A stretch of 64,000 bases of DNA from Actinomycetes bacterium (GCA_021828475.1 JAJZIY010000006.1:50549-114548); one strand, 5' to 3'. Positions 38,174 through 48,455 are shown, numbered from the stretch's first letter. The notes: a model not told the origin generated them from the sequence alone. Program-made: numbers and translations.

Positions 38174-39006
38174 CGGTCGCCCGGCCTGCCGGCAAGGCGC
38201 CTGCCCGGTCCCGCACCGTCTCGCCCACCCCCATCGTCCGCGCCGAGACTTGGGCCGGCTCGCCGGCCGACGCCCACGAATGGGTCAGCTTCGAGGACCC
38301 GGTCGAGCTGCGTACCTGGCGCTTCGACGTGACTTTCCTACTGTCCAAGTGGCAATGCCTCTTCGGGCGAGGCTGCCAGGGCGTACTGACAGTGCCTACA
38401 CCGGAGCGGTCCGAGGGGTGCTGCTCCTACGGCGCCCACTTCGTCGACGAGGAGGACGTGGAGCGGGTGCGGGCCGCCGCTCGCGAGCTCACGCCCGAGC
38501 AGTGGCAGTGGAAGGAACGCGCCAGGCACGGTGGGGTGGTGACGAGGCGGCGGGGCAAGCCGACGGTGACCCGCCAGGTGGAGGACGCCTGCATCTTCCT
38601 CAACCGCCCGGGCTTCCCGGGCGGTGCGGGTTGCGCGCTGCACCGGGCCGCCCTCGATGCGGGCGGGCGGCCCATGGACTGGAAGCCCGAGGTGTGCTGG
38701 CAACTGCCGTTGCGACGCGAGGACTCCGAGCCGGACGGAGGCCGGGTGGTCTCTACGCTGCGCCAGTGGGACCGGGCGGACTGGGGCCCGGGCGGCGACG
38801 AGTTCGCATGGTGGTGCACCGAGGCGCCTGAAGCCTTCACCGCCGCCGAGCCGGTGTGGCGCCACATGCGCGACGAGCTGGCGGGTCTCGTCGGGCCTGA
38901 TGTCATGGCCATGCTCGGCGAGTTCCTCACCGCACGCGAGTCTGCCGGCTCGGTGCTCCCCCACCCCACCGTGAGACGCCGCGCCCGGGACGCCCGAGCC
39001 GGCTGA
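38170..39006 (+). CDS. Cys-rich protein resembling zinc/iron-chelating YkgJ-type (CxnCC...GCxxH...C)
   Basis: KWQCLFGRGCQG...GCCSYG...DACIFLNRPGFPGGAGCALH...KPEVCWQLPL. Confidence 0.6.
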   Translation: MTVARPAGKAPARSRTVSPTPIVRAETWAGSPADAHEWVSFEDPVELRTWRFDVTFLLSKWQCLFGRGCQGVLTVPTPERSEGCCSYGAHFVDEEDVERVRAAARELTPEQWQWKERARHGGVVTRRRGKPTVTRQVEDACIFLNRPGFPGGAGCALHRAALDAGGRPMDWKPEVCWQLPLRREDSEPDGGRVVSTLRQWDRADWGPGGDEFAWWCTEAPEAFTAAEPVWRHMRDELAGLVGPDVMAMLGEFLTARESAGSVLPHPTVRRRARDARAG

Positions 39007-39074
39007 GAGCCCCCGCCGCCGTCCGGTCGGTACCGGTCAGAAAAAACGATTGCCCAACCGTCACCGGTCGGCGC

Positions 39075-39086
39075 TACCCTTGAGGG
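39075..39086 (+). promoter_or_regulatory. Leaderless-type promoter: -10 TACCCT, 5 nt, GTG of ABC exporter
   Basis: TACCCT-tgagg-GTG. Confidence 0.35.
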
Positions 39087-40957
39087 TGGCGTCGAGCTGG
39101 CAAAGAGGGTGGGTTGACGCGATAGCTCCAAAGGACCACAGAGAGGCGCGTCCGCACCCGCGAGGCGGTCCCACGGCGGACCTGGCTCGTCAACGATCAA
39201 GGCAGGGCCGGGCCTACATGCGCGACGCCATGCGCGGGCACTGGCATGTCCTGCTCACCTCCATCGCCGCCGCGCTCGTTTCGTCCGCGGCCGTCGCCAG
39301 CGTGCCGCTCCTCGTCGGCGACGCCGTCAACCAGGGCCTGCTCGACGGCCACTGGGGCCGGTTCGGCACCTACGTGGCCGTCATCGCCGCTCTCGGCCTG
39401 GTGCAGGCCCTGGCTTCGGGAGGCCGCCGCTGGTGGAACGGTGTGGCCTCGCGCCGGGTCGAGTCGCAGCTGCGGCGCAGGTTCCACGACCACCTGCTCT
39501 ACCTCGACATCGGCTACCACTCCGACGTCAACCGGGGCCAGCTGCTTTCACGGGTCACCAGCGACCTGTTCCAGATACAGGCGGTGGTGTCCTCCGCCCC
39601 CTACTGGGTCGGAAGCGCAGCCCTGGCGCTAGGTGTAGCCGTCGTGCTGGTCGTGACCAGCCCCGCCCTGGCCGGCGTGGCCCTGGTCGGGCTGCCTCTT
39701 GTGGCGGTCACCTCGCAGCGCTTCTCCAAGCGCGTACGCGAAGCCATCGCCGACCTGCAGCGCCAGCGCGGCGCGCTGGCCGGCGTGGTAGAGGAGACCG
39801 TGTCCGGTGTTCGGGCGGTCAAGGGTTTCGGCGCCGAGCCGGTCATGCAGGACCGCCTCGACGGCTCTGCCGACCGGGTGCTCGCCGAGGCCATGCGGGT
39901 GGTCCGCTCCCGGGCGCGTTACCTCCCGCTGCTCAACACCGTCCCCCTGCTCGAGCTGGCCGCCGTCAACTGGTTCGGTGCGTACCTGGTCCTGCACCAC
40001 GAACTGACCGTGGGCATGCTCGTCGCCTTCAACGCCTACCTGGCCGCACTCACCGGCCCCCTGCAATCCATCGGCGCCTACGTCGTCATGCTGCAAAGGG
40101 CCATCGTCTCCGCCTACCGCCTCAGCGTCATCGCCGAGCAGCAGAGCGCCGTGCCCGAACCGGACCGGCCTGTCGAGCTGCCACCGGGTCCGGGAGCGGT
40201 GCACTTCGAGGATGTGAGCTTCGCCTATCCCTCGGGGCGTCGGTCGAGCATGCCCCGTGTGCTCGAGCACATGGACGCCACCATTGCGGGAGGCGAGGTC
40301 GTGGCCGTCGTGGGCGCCACCGGCTCGGGTAAGACCACGATCCTGTCCCTCCTCGCCCGCCTCTACGACCCGGAGGAGGGCACCGTGCGCCTCGACGGAG
40401 CCGACCTGCGCCGCCTGCCGCTGTCCAGCGTGCGCCAGGCCGTGGCCGTCGTCTTCGAGGAGAGCTTCCTCTTCGACGACACGATCGCCGCCAACCTGCG
40501 TGTGGGCCGTCCGGAGGCCGACGAGGGCGAGATGGCGGCGGCGATCGCGCTGGCGCAGGCGGACGAGGTGGTCGCCGCACTCCCCGAGGGCCTCTCGACC
40601 CGTGTGGGCGAGCGCGGCATGTCGCTCTCTGGGGGCCAGCGCCAGCGCCTTGCCCTGGCGAGGGCACTGCTGGCCGAGCCCCGCGTGCTCATCCTCGACG
40701 ATGCCACCTCGGCGGTGGACGCCCCCCGCGAGCTGCAGATGGTCAGAGCACTGGCGGAGGCTCGTTCCGACCGCACCACCATCATCATCTCGCACCGTCC
40801 GGCGACGATCGCCGTGGCCGACAGGGTCCTGCTCGTGGAGGGTGGCCGGATCGTCGACCAGGGCACCCACAGCTCGCTGTGCGCCACCAATCCCACCTAC
40901 CGCCACGTGCTCGGTCTCGACGACCCCGACCGCAGGGGGCCCGTGTGCGTCGCCTGA
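39086..40957 (+). CDS. ABC exporter half-transporter (degenerate NBD: Walker-B LDD)
   Basis: GATGSGKTT, LSGGQRQ, VLILDDATSAVD; start uncertain (GTG 39086 proposed). Confidence 0.88.
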   Translation: MASSWQRGWVDAIAPKDHREARPHPRGGPTADLARQRSRQGRAYMRDAMRGHWHVLLTSIAAALVSSAAVASVPLLVGDAVNQGLLDGHWGRFGTYVAVIAALGLVQALASGGRRWWNGVASRRVESQLRRRFHDHLLYLDIGYHSDVNRGQLLSRVTSDLFQIQAVVSSAPYWVGSAALALGVAVVLVVTSPALAGVALVGLPLVAVTSQRFSKRVREAIADLQRQRGALAGVVEETVSGVRAVKGFGAEPVMQDRLDGSADRVLAEAMRVVRSRARYLPLLNTVPLLELAAVNWFGAYLVLHHELTVGMLVAFNAYLAALTGPLQSIGAYVVMLQRAIVSAYRLSVIAEQQSAVPEPDRPVELPPGPGAVHFEDVSFAYPSGRRSSMPRVLEHMDATIAGGEVVAVVGATGSGKTTILSLLARLYDPEEGTVRLDGADLRRLPLSSVRQAVAVVFEESFLFDDTIAANLRVGRPEADEGEMAAAIALAQADEVVAALPEGLSTRVGERGMSLSGGQRQRLALARALLAEPRVLILDDATSAVDAPRELQMVRALAEARSDRTTIIISHRPATIAVADRVLLVEGGRIVDQGTHSSLCATNPTYRHVLGLDDPDRRGPVCVA

Positions 40958-42864
40958 GCCGCTCGGGCCACTCCACCGGGGGGGCCACCGGGCGCCCGGT
41001 GCCGCCCCGGCACGCAGCCCGCACCGGGGGCCCGGGAGACCGGGCCCGCAGAGGCCGGGACGGCGCCGCCACGTCCGCCCGCCCCGAGCCGCCACCTCCC
41101 CAGCGCCTCCTGCGCCCGTTGATCAGCTCCCTGCGCCCTTACCGGCGTCGGCTCGCCGTTGCCGTCGCAGTCCTGCTCGGCGCCCTCGGCGCCACCCTGG
41201 CCGGGCCGGCGCTCGTCGGCTACGCCATAAACGACGGCCTCGTACACCACCACTCGGTCCGCACGGTCGACATCGCCGGCGGCGCCTACGTCCTGGTGAG
41301 CCTTGCCTACTTCTTCCTGACCCGGTGGCAGACGCTCCTCGTCTCAGGCACCGGCGAGGCGTACCTCAACGGCCTGCGCAAGCAGGTCTTCAGCCACCTG
41401 CTGACCCAACCCCTCGCCTTCTTCGAGTCGGAGAGCTCGGGCCAGCTGCTGGCGCGCATGACGGCCGACATCGACGTGCTCGAGAGCCTGGTGCAGAGCG
41501 GCCTCTCGAGCTTCGTCACCAGCATCGGGCTGTTCGTGTCGGTCATGGTGGTCCTGGTCGTCATGTCACCGCTGCTCTGGCTCGTGGTGGTGGCGTCCCT
41601 GGTCCCGGCCGTGATAGCCGCTGCGCGCTACCGTACCCGCTCGACCAGGGCCTACGGCCGGGTCCGGGAGCTGATCGGTGACGCACTCGCAGCGCTGGAC
41701 GAAAACCTGGCCGGCGTGCGGGTCGTCCAGGCCTTTCGCCAGGAGAGGGCCACCATCGAGCGCTTCGAGGCCGTCAACGCGACCCAGCTCGAGGGCGAGC
41801 TCGACACCGTCCGCCTGGCATCGCGGTTCTTCCCCAAGGTGGAGTGGTCGGGCGTCATGTCGACCGTCGTCGTACTGGTGGCCGGGGCGCTGATGGTCAG
41901 GGCCCACATGGTCAGCGTCGGCACCGTCGCGGCGTTCGTGCTGTACCTGGCCAACCTGTTCAACGCCATCACCAGCCTCTCGTCGCTGTTCGACCTCCTC
42001 CAGTCCTCGGGTGCCGCCCTGGCCACGGTGTACGCCCTGCTCGAGGTGGAACCGACCATGACGAGCCCGCCCCGGCCCCGCTCCCTGCCGGGCGCCGGCG
42101 TCCTGGAGCTGGACGGGGTCCATTTTGCCTACCACCCGGCCGGAGACGGCCGTCCTGGCCCGGGCGCCCGGCTCGTCCTCGAAGGGGTCGACCTGAGGGT
42201 GGAGGTCGGCGAGCGCCTGGCACTGGTCGGGCCCACCGGTGGCGGCAAGTCGACGCTCGCCAAGCTGGCCGGGCGCCTCTACGACCCGATCTCCGGCGCA
42301 GTGCGTTTCGGTGGGGTCGACCTGCGCGAGGCACTCGTGGCCCACGTGCGCGAGCGCATCGTCGTCCTGCCCCAAGAGGGGTTCCTCTTTCGCGGCACGG
42401 TCCTCGACAACGTGGCCCTCGGCAGGCCGGGCGCCACGCCGGAGGACGCCCGTAGGGCACTGTCGCAGGTAGGCCTGGACGATTGGGTGGCCAGCCTTCC
42501 CCGGGGGGAGGACACCGACGTGGGCGAGCGAGGCGCCCATCTGTCGGCGGGAGAGCGCCAGCTCGTGAGCCTGGCCCGCGCCGCCCTCACCGACCCGGCC
42601 GTCATCATCATGGACGAGGCCACGTCCAGCATCGACCCCGGGACGGAGCGGCGCACCGAGCGAGCGCTGGCCCGGCTGACCGAGGGGCGGACGGTGATCG
42701 TCGTGGCCCACCGCCTGGACGCGGCAGAGAAGGCAGACCGGGTGGCCGTCGTGCGCGACCGGGGACTGGCCGAGCTCGGCACGCACGACGAGCTGGTGGA
42801 CGCAGGCGGGCACTACGCCCGGCTCTACCGGGCCTGGACCGGGCACCTGACCGGCGAAGACTGA
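40945..42864 (+). CDS. ABC exporter half-transporter (canonical Walker-B, degenerate signature LSAGERQ)
   Basis: GPTGGGKST, LSAGERQ, VIIMDEATSSID; GTG start overlapping upstream stop. Confidence 0.9.
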   Translation: MRRLSRSGHSTGGATGRPVPPRHAARTGGPGDRARRGRDGAATSARPEPPPPQRLLRPLISSLRPYRRRLAVAVAVLLGALGATLAGPALVGYAINDGLVHHHSVRTVDIAGGAYVLVSLAYFFLTRWQTLLVSGTGEAYLNGLRKQVFSHLLTQPLAFFESESSGQLLARMTADIDVLESLVQSGLSSFVTSIGLFVSVMVVLVVMSPLLWLVVVASLVPAVIAAARYRTRSTRAYGRVRELIGDALAALDENLAGVRVVQAFRQERATIERFEAVNATQLEGELDTVRLASRFFPKVEWSGVMSTVVVLVAGALMVRAHMVSVGTVAAFVLYLANLFNAITSLSSLFDLLQSSGAALATVYALLEVEPTMTSPPRPRSLPGAGVLELDGVHFAYHPAGDGRPGPGARLVLEGVDLRVEVGERLALVGPTGGGKSTLAKLAGRLYDPISGAVRFGGVDLREALVAHVRERIVVLPQEGFLFRGTVLDNVALGRPGATPEDARRALSQVGLDDWVASLPRGEDTDVGERGAHLSAGERQLVSLARAALTDPAVIIMDEATSSIDPGTERRTERALARLTEGRTVIVVAHRLDAAEKADRVAVVRDRGLAELGTHDELVDAGGHYARLYRAWTGHLTGED

Positions 42865-42968
42865 GCCTTGCCTGCGTGGGCCCCCGGGACCGGCTCTCTC
42901 GGCCGTGACAGCCCGGCATGGCAGGCCGCGCCCGGCGGGGACGTCCAGAGGCCGTCGCAGCGTTGTGC

Positions 42969-44816
42969 TCAGAGGCGGGGTGGGCCGACCTCCACCCGCA
43001 CCCGCTCGGCCGGGCGACCGGCCCCAGCCAGCGCGTCGGCCAGGGCCGCAGGGCCCGGTGCCCGCACGAGCCACGTGCCTGGCGCGGTGGCCACCACTTC
43101 GACGCGTCGGGCGCCGACCGCCAGACCGGCACCGGCAAGACCTTCGGTGGCCACGGCTCCGGCCTGTGTCAGCCGCTCCACCAGCTCGGCCGCTCCAGGC
43201 CCGCTGAGCAGGGCCAGGGAGCCGAAAGGAGGCAGGCGGAGGTCCCGGCGCAGCGGCTCCTCGAAGGCCGCCAGCCGCCCGGGATCCCCCGAGGCCGCAG
43301 CCAGGATGACCGGGTGCTCAGGCAGCCGCGTCTGGACCACGATGCGGCCGCCCCGGCTGCGGCCACCGAGCAACCGGCTGGCCCGGGCCAGCAGGGCCAG
43401 AGCCTGCTCGCCGGCCCGGTAGCGAGGGGCCAGGAGCTCCTGGTCGAAATCGAGGAACACCACGGCCGCAACCCCGCCTGCGTGCGCCAGCTCCCCGGCC
43501 CGGTGCAGCACCGCCTCGGTACCGACCAGGACGGGCGCTGCGGGCAGCGGTCCCGACCCTGCCGAGACCTCGCCGACCTCGCTGCCGGCAAGAGCCTGCA
43601 ACTGCTCCCGGGCCCTGCCGATACCCACCTTCAGCACGCGCAAAGCCGTCGAGCCGCACGAAGCGCACACCTGAGGGCGCGAAGCACCGCAACGCCGGCA
43701 GACAAGGAGCTCGCCGTCGAGGACGACCGCGTTCGCGCACTGCTCGCACCGAGCCACCTCCCGGCAGGCCCCGCAGTCGAGGAGCTGCGCACGGCCCTTT
43801 CGATTGAGGACACACACCACCCGGCCCGCTCCCCTGCGCAAGCGCGTGACCAGGGCTTGGGGGAACAGCCCTGAACGAGGGTCCTCCAGGCGCAGGTCCA
43901 GCACGTCTAGCGGAGCCCAACCCGAGCGCTCCCGCACCTCTCCCCCGGTGTGGACCTCGTCGGCGGCCACCAGCAGGTCGAGCGTGGGGCACGCCGAGAC
44001 CCAGAAGCAGGGGACGCCTGCATCGGCAGCCCGGCGGGCCGCCACCGTGGGTGCGTCCCAGGTAGGTGCCTGCTCCTGGTAGTGGGCCTCGTCGTGCGCG
44101 TCGAGCACGACGATGGAAGCCATGCCCGGGCACGGGGCCCAGGCAGCGGCCCTGGCTCCTATCACCACCGCCGACCCCGCTCGGGCCTGGGGCCAGTCCC
44201 CCGGGACCAGCGCCACCGGGAGGCCGCGCGCCCCCAGCGCGGCGGCGCCGGCCTCGGCCCGGCCCGTGCTGGGGGCAACCACGAGCACGGGGCCCCGCCG
44301 GGCCGCTGCCTCCACCAGCCCCGTCGCCCCCTCCGCCGGCCCGCACCGCAGCAGGTGGGTACCGGCTGGAGCGCGGGCCACGACGGCCGGCCACGGGCCC
44401 TCGCCCTGCACTGCGTGTGAAGCGGGCCGGGGCGTCCCCGCCCGCCACTCGAGGCGGGGAGGGGGCAGGGCCTTGACAAGCGTCGCGCTTCCGGCCGTGG
44501 CCAGCATCGACCTGCGTCGCCCCGCCCAGCGCCAAGCCGCCCAGCGGGCCAGGTCGAGCACACTGGGCTCCGGGCCCCACCCGAGCACTCCGGCCATCGG
44601 TCGCAGCGCGAGGCCTTCCGGTGGCTGGACCGGGTAGGCGAGCACCCAAGCCCGTGCCCGCCGGGCCTGCAGCGGCACCCGCACGACGCAGCCCGGTCGC
44701 AGCGCTGGTGCCATGGCCTCGGGGACGACGTAGTCGAGCTCGCGCTCGAACCCGGCGACATCGGGCAGGACGCGGACGGCCTGTCCGCCGCCGGCAGCGC
44801 CGCCCCCGTCGAGCAT
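42969..44816 (-). CDS. priA: Primosomal protein PriA, actinobacterial helicase-degenerate type
   Basis: Eight-Cys zinc region CGAC..CEQC..CRRC..CASC; Walker A absent. Confidence 0.87.
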   Translation of the reverse strand: MLDGGGAAGGGQAVRVLPDVAGFERELDYVVPEAMAPALRPGCVVRVPLQARRARAWVLAYPVQPPEGLALRPMAGVLGWGPEPSVLDLARWAAWRWAGRRRSMLATAGSATLVKALPPPRLEWRAGTPRPASHAVQGEGPWPAVVARAPAGTHLLRCGPAEGATGLVEAAARRGPVLVVAPSTGRAEAGAAALGARGLPVALVPGDWPQARAGSAVVIGARAAAWAPCPGMASIVVLDAHDEAHYQEQAPTWDAPTVAARRAADAGVPCFWVSACPTLDLLVAADEVHTGGEVRERSGWAPLDVLDLRLEDPRSGLFPQALVTRLRRGAGRVVCVLNRKGRAQLLDCGACREVARCEQCANAVVLDGELLVCRRCGASRPQVCASCGSTALRVLKVGIGRAREQLQALAGSEVGEVSAGSGPLPAAPVLVGTEAVLHRAGELAHAGGVAAVVFLDFDQELLAPRYRAGEQALALLARASRLLGGRSRGGRIVVQTRLPEHPVILAAASGDPGRLAAFEEPLRRDLRLPPFGSLALLSGPGAAELVERLTQAGAVATEGLAGAGLAVGARRVEVVATAPGTWLVRAPGPAALADALAGAGRPAERVRVEVGPPRL

Positions 44817-46009
44817 CAGAGGCCGACGGCGCGCTTGAACTCGGCCAAGCGGCTGGTGACCTCCCAGGTGAGCTCCTTGTCGGCCCGCCCGAAGTGCCCG
44901 TAGGTCGCGGTGCGCCGGTAGATCGGGCGGCGCAGGTCGAGGTCCCGGATGATGGCGGCAGGGCGCAGGTCGAAAACCTCCTCCACCGCCTTGACAACCC
45001 TGGCAGGGTCCACGGTCTCGGTGCCGAAGAGCTCCACCATCAGCGACACGGGCCGGGCAACGCCGATGGCGTAGGCGATCTGCACCTCGCAGCGAGCCGC
45101 TGCCCCGGAGGCGACGACGTGCTTGGCCACCCAGCGGGCGGCGTAGGCGCCCGACCGGTCGACCTTGGAGGGATCCTTGCCCGAGAAGGCGCCGCCGCCG
45201 TGCCGGGCGGCCCCGCCGTAGGTGTCGACGATGATCTTGCGCCCGGTCAGGCCGGCGTCGGCGCTCGGGCCCCCGTGCTCGAACCGGCCGGTCGGGTTGG
45301 CCAGGATCTCGTAGCCGTCGTCGGCGAACTCCGCCGGCACGATCGGCGCCACGACGTGGTCGCGGAGGTCAGGTTTGAGCAGGGTCTCGAGGTCCACCGT
45401 GGGCTTGTGCTGCGTCGAGACGAGCACCGTCTCGAGCCTTACCGGTCGACCGTCCTCGTACCCGAAAGTGACCTGGGTCTTGCCGTCGGGGCGCAGGTAA
45501 GGCAGCACACCGGCCTTGCGCACCTGTGCCAGGCGCTGAGCGAGGCGGTGGGCCAGCCAGATCGGCGCCGGCATGAAGTCGTCCGTCTCGTCGCAGGCGT
45601 AGCCGAACATCATGCCCTGGTCCCCCGCCCCCTGGCTGAACAGGACGTCCTCGCCGCTCACGCCCTGGCGGACCTCGTAGGCATTGTCGACGCCTATGGC
45701 GATGTCGGGCGACTGCTGGCCGATGGACACGGCCACGCCGCACGTATGGCCGTCGAAGCCCATCTCCGAGCTCGTGTAGCCGATGGAGGTCACCACCTCG
45801 CGCACGATCTGGGGGATCTCCACATACGCCTCGGTGGTGATCTCGCCGGCCACGACGACCAGGCCGGTGGTGAGCAGCGTCTCGCAGGCAACCCGCGACC
45901 TCGGATCCTGGTCGAGGATGGCGTCGAGGATGGCATCCGATATCTGGTCGGCCATCTTGTCGGGGTGGCCCTCGGTCACCGACTCGGACGTGAACACCCA
46001 GCGCCTCAT
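44816..46009 (-). CDS. metK: S-adenosylmethionine synthetase
   Basis: [40 protein letters not shown]. Confidence 0.97.
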   Translation of the reverse strand: MRRWVFTSESVTEGHPDKMADQISDAILDAILDQDPRSRVACETLLTTGLVVVAGEITTEAYVEIPQIVREVVTSIGYTSSEMGFDGHTCGVAVSIGQQSPDIAIGVDNAYEVRQGVSGEDVLFSQGAGDQGMMFGYACDETDDFMPAPIWLAHRLAQRLAQVRKAGVLPYLRPDGKTQVTFGYEDGRPVRLETVLVSTQHKPTVDLETLLKPDLRDHVVAPIVPAEFADDGYEILANPTGRFEHGGPSADAGLTGRKIIVDTYGGAARHGGGAFSGKDPSKVDRSGAYAARWVAKHVVASGAAARCEVQIAYAIGVARPVSLMVELFGTETVDPARVVKAVEEVFDLRPAAIIRDLDLRRPIYRRTATYGHFGRADKELTWEVTSRLAEFKRAVGL

Positions 46010-46093
46010 CTGTTGGCTCCTTGTCTCGCTCTCAACTCCGGCAGGCAGCCTCACGCTGCCGACGGCACGGCCCCGTCGTCGCGGTGAGGGCCC

Positions 46094-47410
46094 TCAGGGC
46101 CGACCGCGCGCCGGCAGCAGCTGGGCGGCCATGTCCACCAGCTGGGCAGCCAGTGCCCGCTTGTCGACCAGTCCCAGCTCCCGGACCTGTCCGCGAGACA
46201 CGATAACAGCGCTGCTGAGATCCTGGCCGAACCCGGCACCGGCGCCGCCGACGTCGTTGGCGACGACCAGGTCGGCTCCCTTGGCCTCCAGCTTCGCTCG
46301 GCCCAGGGTCACCAGCCGGTCCCCGGAGGCGGTCTCGGCCGCGAAGCCGACGAGCACCTGACCGGGTCGCCGCCGCCGGCCCAGCTCGGCCAGGATGTCC
46401 TCGGTGGGCACAAGGGTGAGCACCAGGGCCCCGGGCGACTTCTTGATCTTCGTACCCGCCGGGCTCTCCACCCTGTAGTCGGCCACGGCCGCCGCCATGA
46501 CCACTATGTCGGAGGCGTCACCGGCCGCATGCACCGCTGCCGCCATCTCCGATGCCGTCGCCACGCGCTGCACGCTCGCCATCCCTACGGGTGGAGCGGA
46601 CTCGCTGGCAGTTACGAGGGTGACCTGGGCACCCCGGGCGGCCAGCTCTGCGGCGATGGCGTAACCCTGCTTGCCCGAACTGCGGTTCGCGATGTAGCGC
46701 ACCGGGTCCACCGGCTCGCGGGTGCCGCCCGCCGTAACCAGGGCCTTGACGCCCGCCAGGGACTGCGCCGCAGCGCCCTGGTGGGCCAGGCCCGCCCCGT
46801 CGGCTCCGGCTCGCCCCCCGCCCTGCCCGGGCACCGGCTCAGCGCTCGCGAGCAGCCTGGCCAGCTCCGCCACGACCGCTTCGGGCTCGGGCAGGCGGCC
46901 CTTGCCTCTGTCGCCGCCGGCGAGGCGGCCTTCCTCGGGCTCCATCACCCATGTGCCGCGCCGGCGCAGGGTGGCTACGTTGTCCCGCACGGCAGGGTGC
47001 TCCCACATCTCCGTGTGCATGGCTGGGCACACCAGAACCGGTGCCCTGGTGGCCAGCAGGGTGGCGATCAACAGGTCGGCCGCGAGGCCGGCGACGTAGC
47101 CAGCGAGGAAGTGGGCAGTGGCGGGGGCGACCAGCACCGCGTCAGCGCGGCGGGCCAGGCTGATGTGGGGAGAGGGCTCCGGCGAGCCCGGCCCGAACAG
47201 CGACGTCCGCGCCGGCTCGTCCGCCAGGGCGCTGAAGGTGAGCTCACCGACGAAGCGCATCGCGTCCCGGGTGAGCACCGGGCTGACGAGGGCTCCGGCG
47301 TCCGCAAGCCGGCGGCATATCTCCACGGCCTTGTACGCGGCGATACCGCCGCACACGCCGAGCACCACCCGTTTGCCGGAGAGCTCGCCGGCGCGGCCCG
47401 GCGCGCTCAC
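46094..47410 (-). CDS. coaBC: Bifunctional PPC decarboxylase / PPC synthetase CoaBC
   Basis: VVLGVCGGIAAYKAVEICRRL...PAMHTEMWEHPA...TAGGTREPVDPVRYIANRSSGKQG. Confidence 0.95.
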   Translation of the reverse strand: MSAPGRAGELSGKRVVLGVCGGIAAYKAVEICRRLADAGALVSPVLTRDAMRFVGELTFSALADEPARTSLFGPGSPEPSPHISLARRADAVLVAPATAHFLAGYVAGLAADLLIATLLATRAPVLVCPAMHTEMWEHPAVRDNVATLRRRGTWVMEPEEGRLAGGDRGKGRLPEPEAVVAELARLLASAEPVPGQGGGRAGADGAGLAHQGAAAQSLAGVKALVTAGGTREPVDPVRYIANRSSGKQGYAIAAELAARGAQVTLVTASESAPPVGMASVQRVATASEMAAAVHAAGDASDIVVMAAAVADYRVESPAGTKIKKSPGALVLTLVPTEDILAELGRRRRPGQVLVGFAAETASGDRLVTLGRAKLEAKGADLVVANDVGGAGAGFGQDLSSAVIVSRGQVRELGLVDKRALAAQLVDMAAQLLPARGRP

Positions 47411-47700
47411 AGCTGGACTTCGGGTGCCTCCCCGCCGTCCTGCTCCTCTTCGACCTCGACCCGGTGGTAGGTGATCTTGCCTGCGGATATCTCGTCCAGG
47501 GCGATGGAGAGGGGCTTGCGGGAGATGGACGTGACCTGGGGTGGCACGATGGAGCCGAGGCCCTCCCCCAGTTGGTTGAAGTAGGAGTTGACCTCACGGC
47601 CACGCTTGGCTGAGAGGCTCACCAGGGTGTACTTGGAGTCCACCCGCTCCAGCAGGGTCTCGATCGGCGGGTCCATCATCGTCGGCCGTCGCTCTGCCAT
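47407..47700 (-). CDS. rpoZ: RNA polymerase omega subunit
   Basis: MMDPPIETLLERVDSKYTLVSLSAKRGREVNSYF. Confidence 0.93.
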   Translation of the reverse strand: MAERRPTMMDPPIETLLERVDSKYTLVSLSAKRGREVNSYFNQLGEGLGSIVPPQVTSISRKPLSIALDEISAGKITYHRVEVEEEQDGGEAPEVQL

Positions 47701-48326
47701 CAAACTGCGCTCCTGTCGTTGGTGCCGCGCGCCTGGCGGCAGGTGTCGACTATACCGGCAAGCTGGTCCGATGCCCGCTCCAAGTCGTCGTTGACCACGA
47801 CGTGGCGAGCCATGGAGCGGCCCACGGCCTCCTCCTGTGCCCCGACGGACAGCCGGCGCCGGACGCTCTCCTCGTCGTCGCCGCGCGCCCGCAGGCGTTG
47901 CTCCTGCACCTCGGGAGAGGGGGCAGCCACAAGGACCAGAACCGCGTCCGGGTAGAGCGCCGAGATCTGCCTGGCGCCGTGGGTCTCGATCTCGAGGACG
48001 ATGTCGTCGCGCTCGTGACCCGGCGGCAGGTCGAGCGTGGGTGTGCCGTAGAGCCGGCCGTTGCCGGGGAACCGCGTCCACTCGACGAAGCCCCCCGCCC
48101 GCAACCGGGCCTCGAACTGCTCGGTCGTGGCGAAGACGTAGGCATCCTCGGGTTCGCCCGGCCGGCGGGGCCTGGTGGTCCACGAACGTGACAACCAGAG
48201 ACCGTCGCGCATGGCCATTAGGCGGGAGACCAGGGTCCCCTTGCCCACCCCACCGGGGCCGAAGACCACGAACACCAAGCGGCGCTGCACGCCGGGCCCC
48301 GTCACCGCATCCGCGTCCTGAGCCAT
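47700..48326 (-). CDS. gmk: Guanylate kinase
   Basis: FVVFGPGGVGKGTLVSRL, SRSWTTRPRRPGE. Confidence 0.94.
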   Translation of the reverse strand: MAQDADAVTGPGVQRRLVFVVFGPGGVGKGTLVSRLMAMRDGLWLSRSWTTRPRRPGEPEDAYVFATTEQFEARLRAGGFVEWTRFPGNGRLYGTPTLDLPPGHERDDIVLEIETHGARQISALYPDAVLVLVAAPSPEVQEQRLRARGDDEESVRRRLSVGAQEEAVGRSMARHVVVNDDLERASDQLAGIVDTCRQARGTNDRSAV

Positions 48327-48417
48327 CCTCGAGGTACCCCTGTCAGCCTTGGCGCACCGGCGCGGGCCACCTCGCCCAGTCGCAGCAACCGCCGCCTGCG
48401 GGCCGGGATATCCCGAT

Positions 48418-48455
48418 GCCCGTGCGCCCGGACCTCCGGGCCCGCAGGCACGGGC
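48418..48455. repeat. Nested inverted repeat: GCCCGTGC/GCACGGGC outer arms and CCCGGA/TCCGGG inner arms
   Basis: Direct reading in the gmk-mihF gap. Confidence 0.75.

Noticed and set aside
46010-46093. Possible SAM riboswitch upstream of metK
   Set aside because: Gap is only about 84 nt with one simple hairpin (GGCAGC-GTGAG-GCTGCC) and a good SD; I could not match any known SAM riboswitch core.
47701-48183. N-terminal extension of the RpoZ ORF
   Set aside because: Overlaps gmk in another frame; RpoZ begins at MAERRPTMM (47700).
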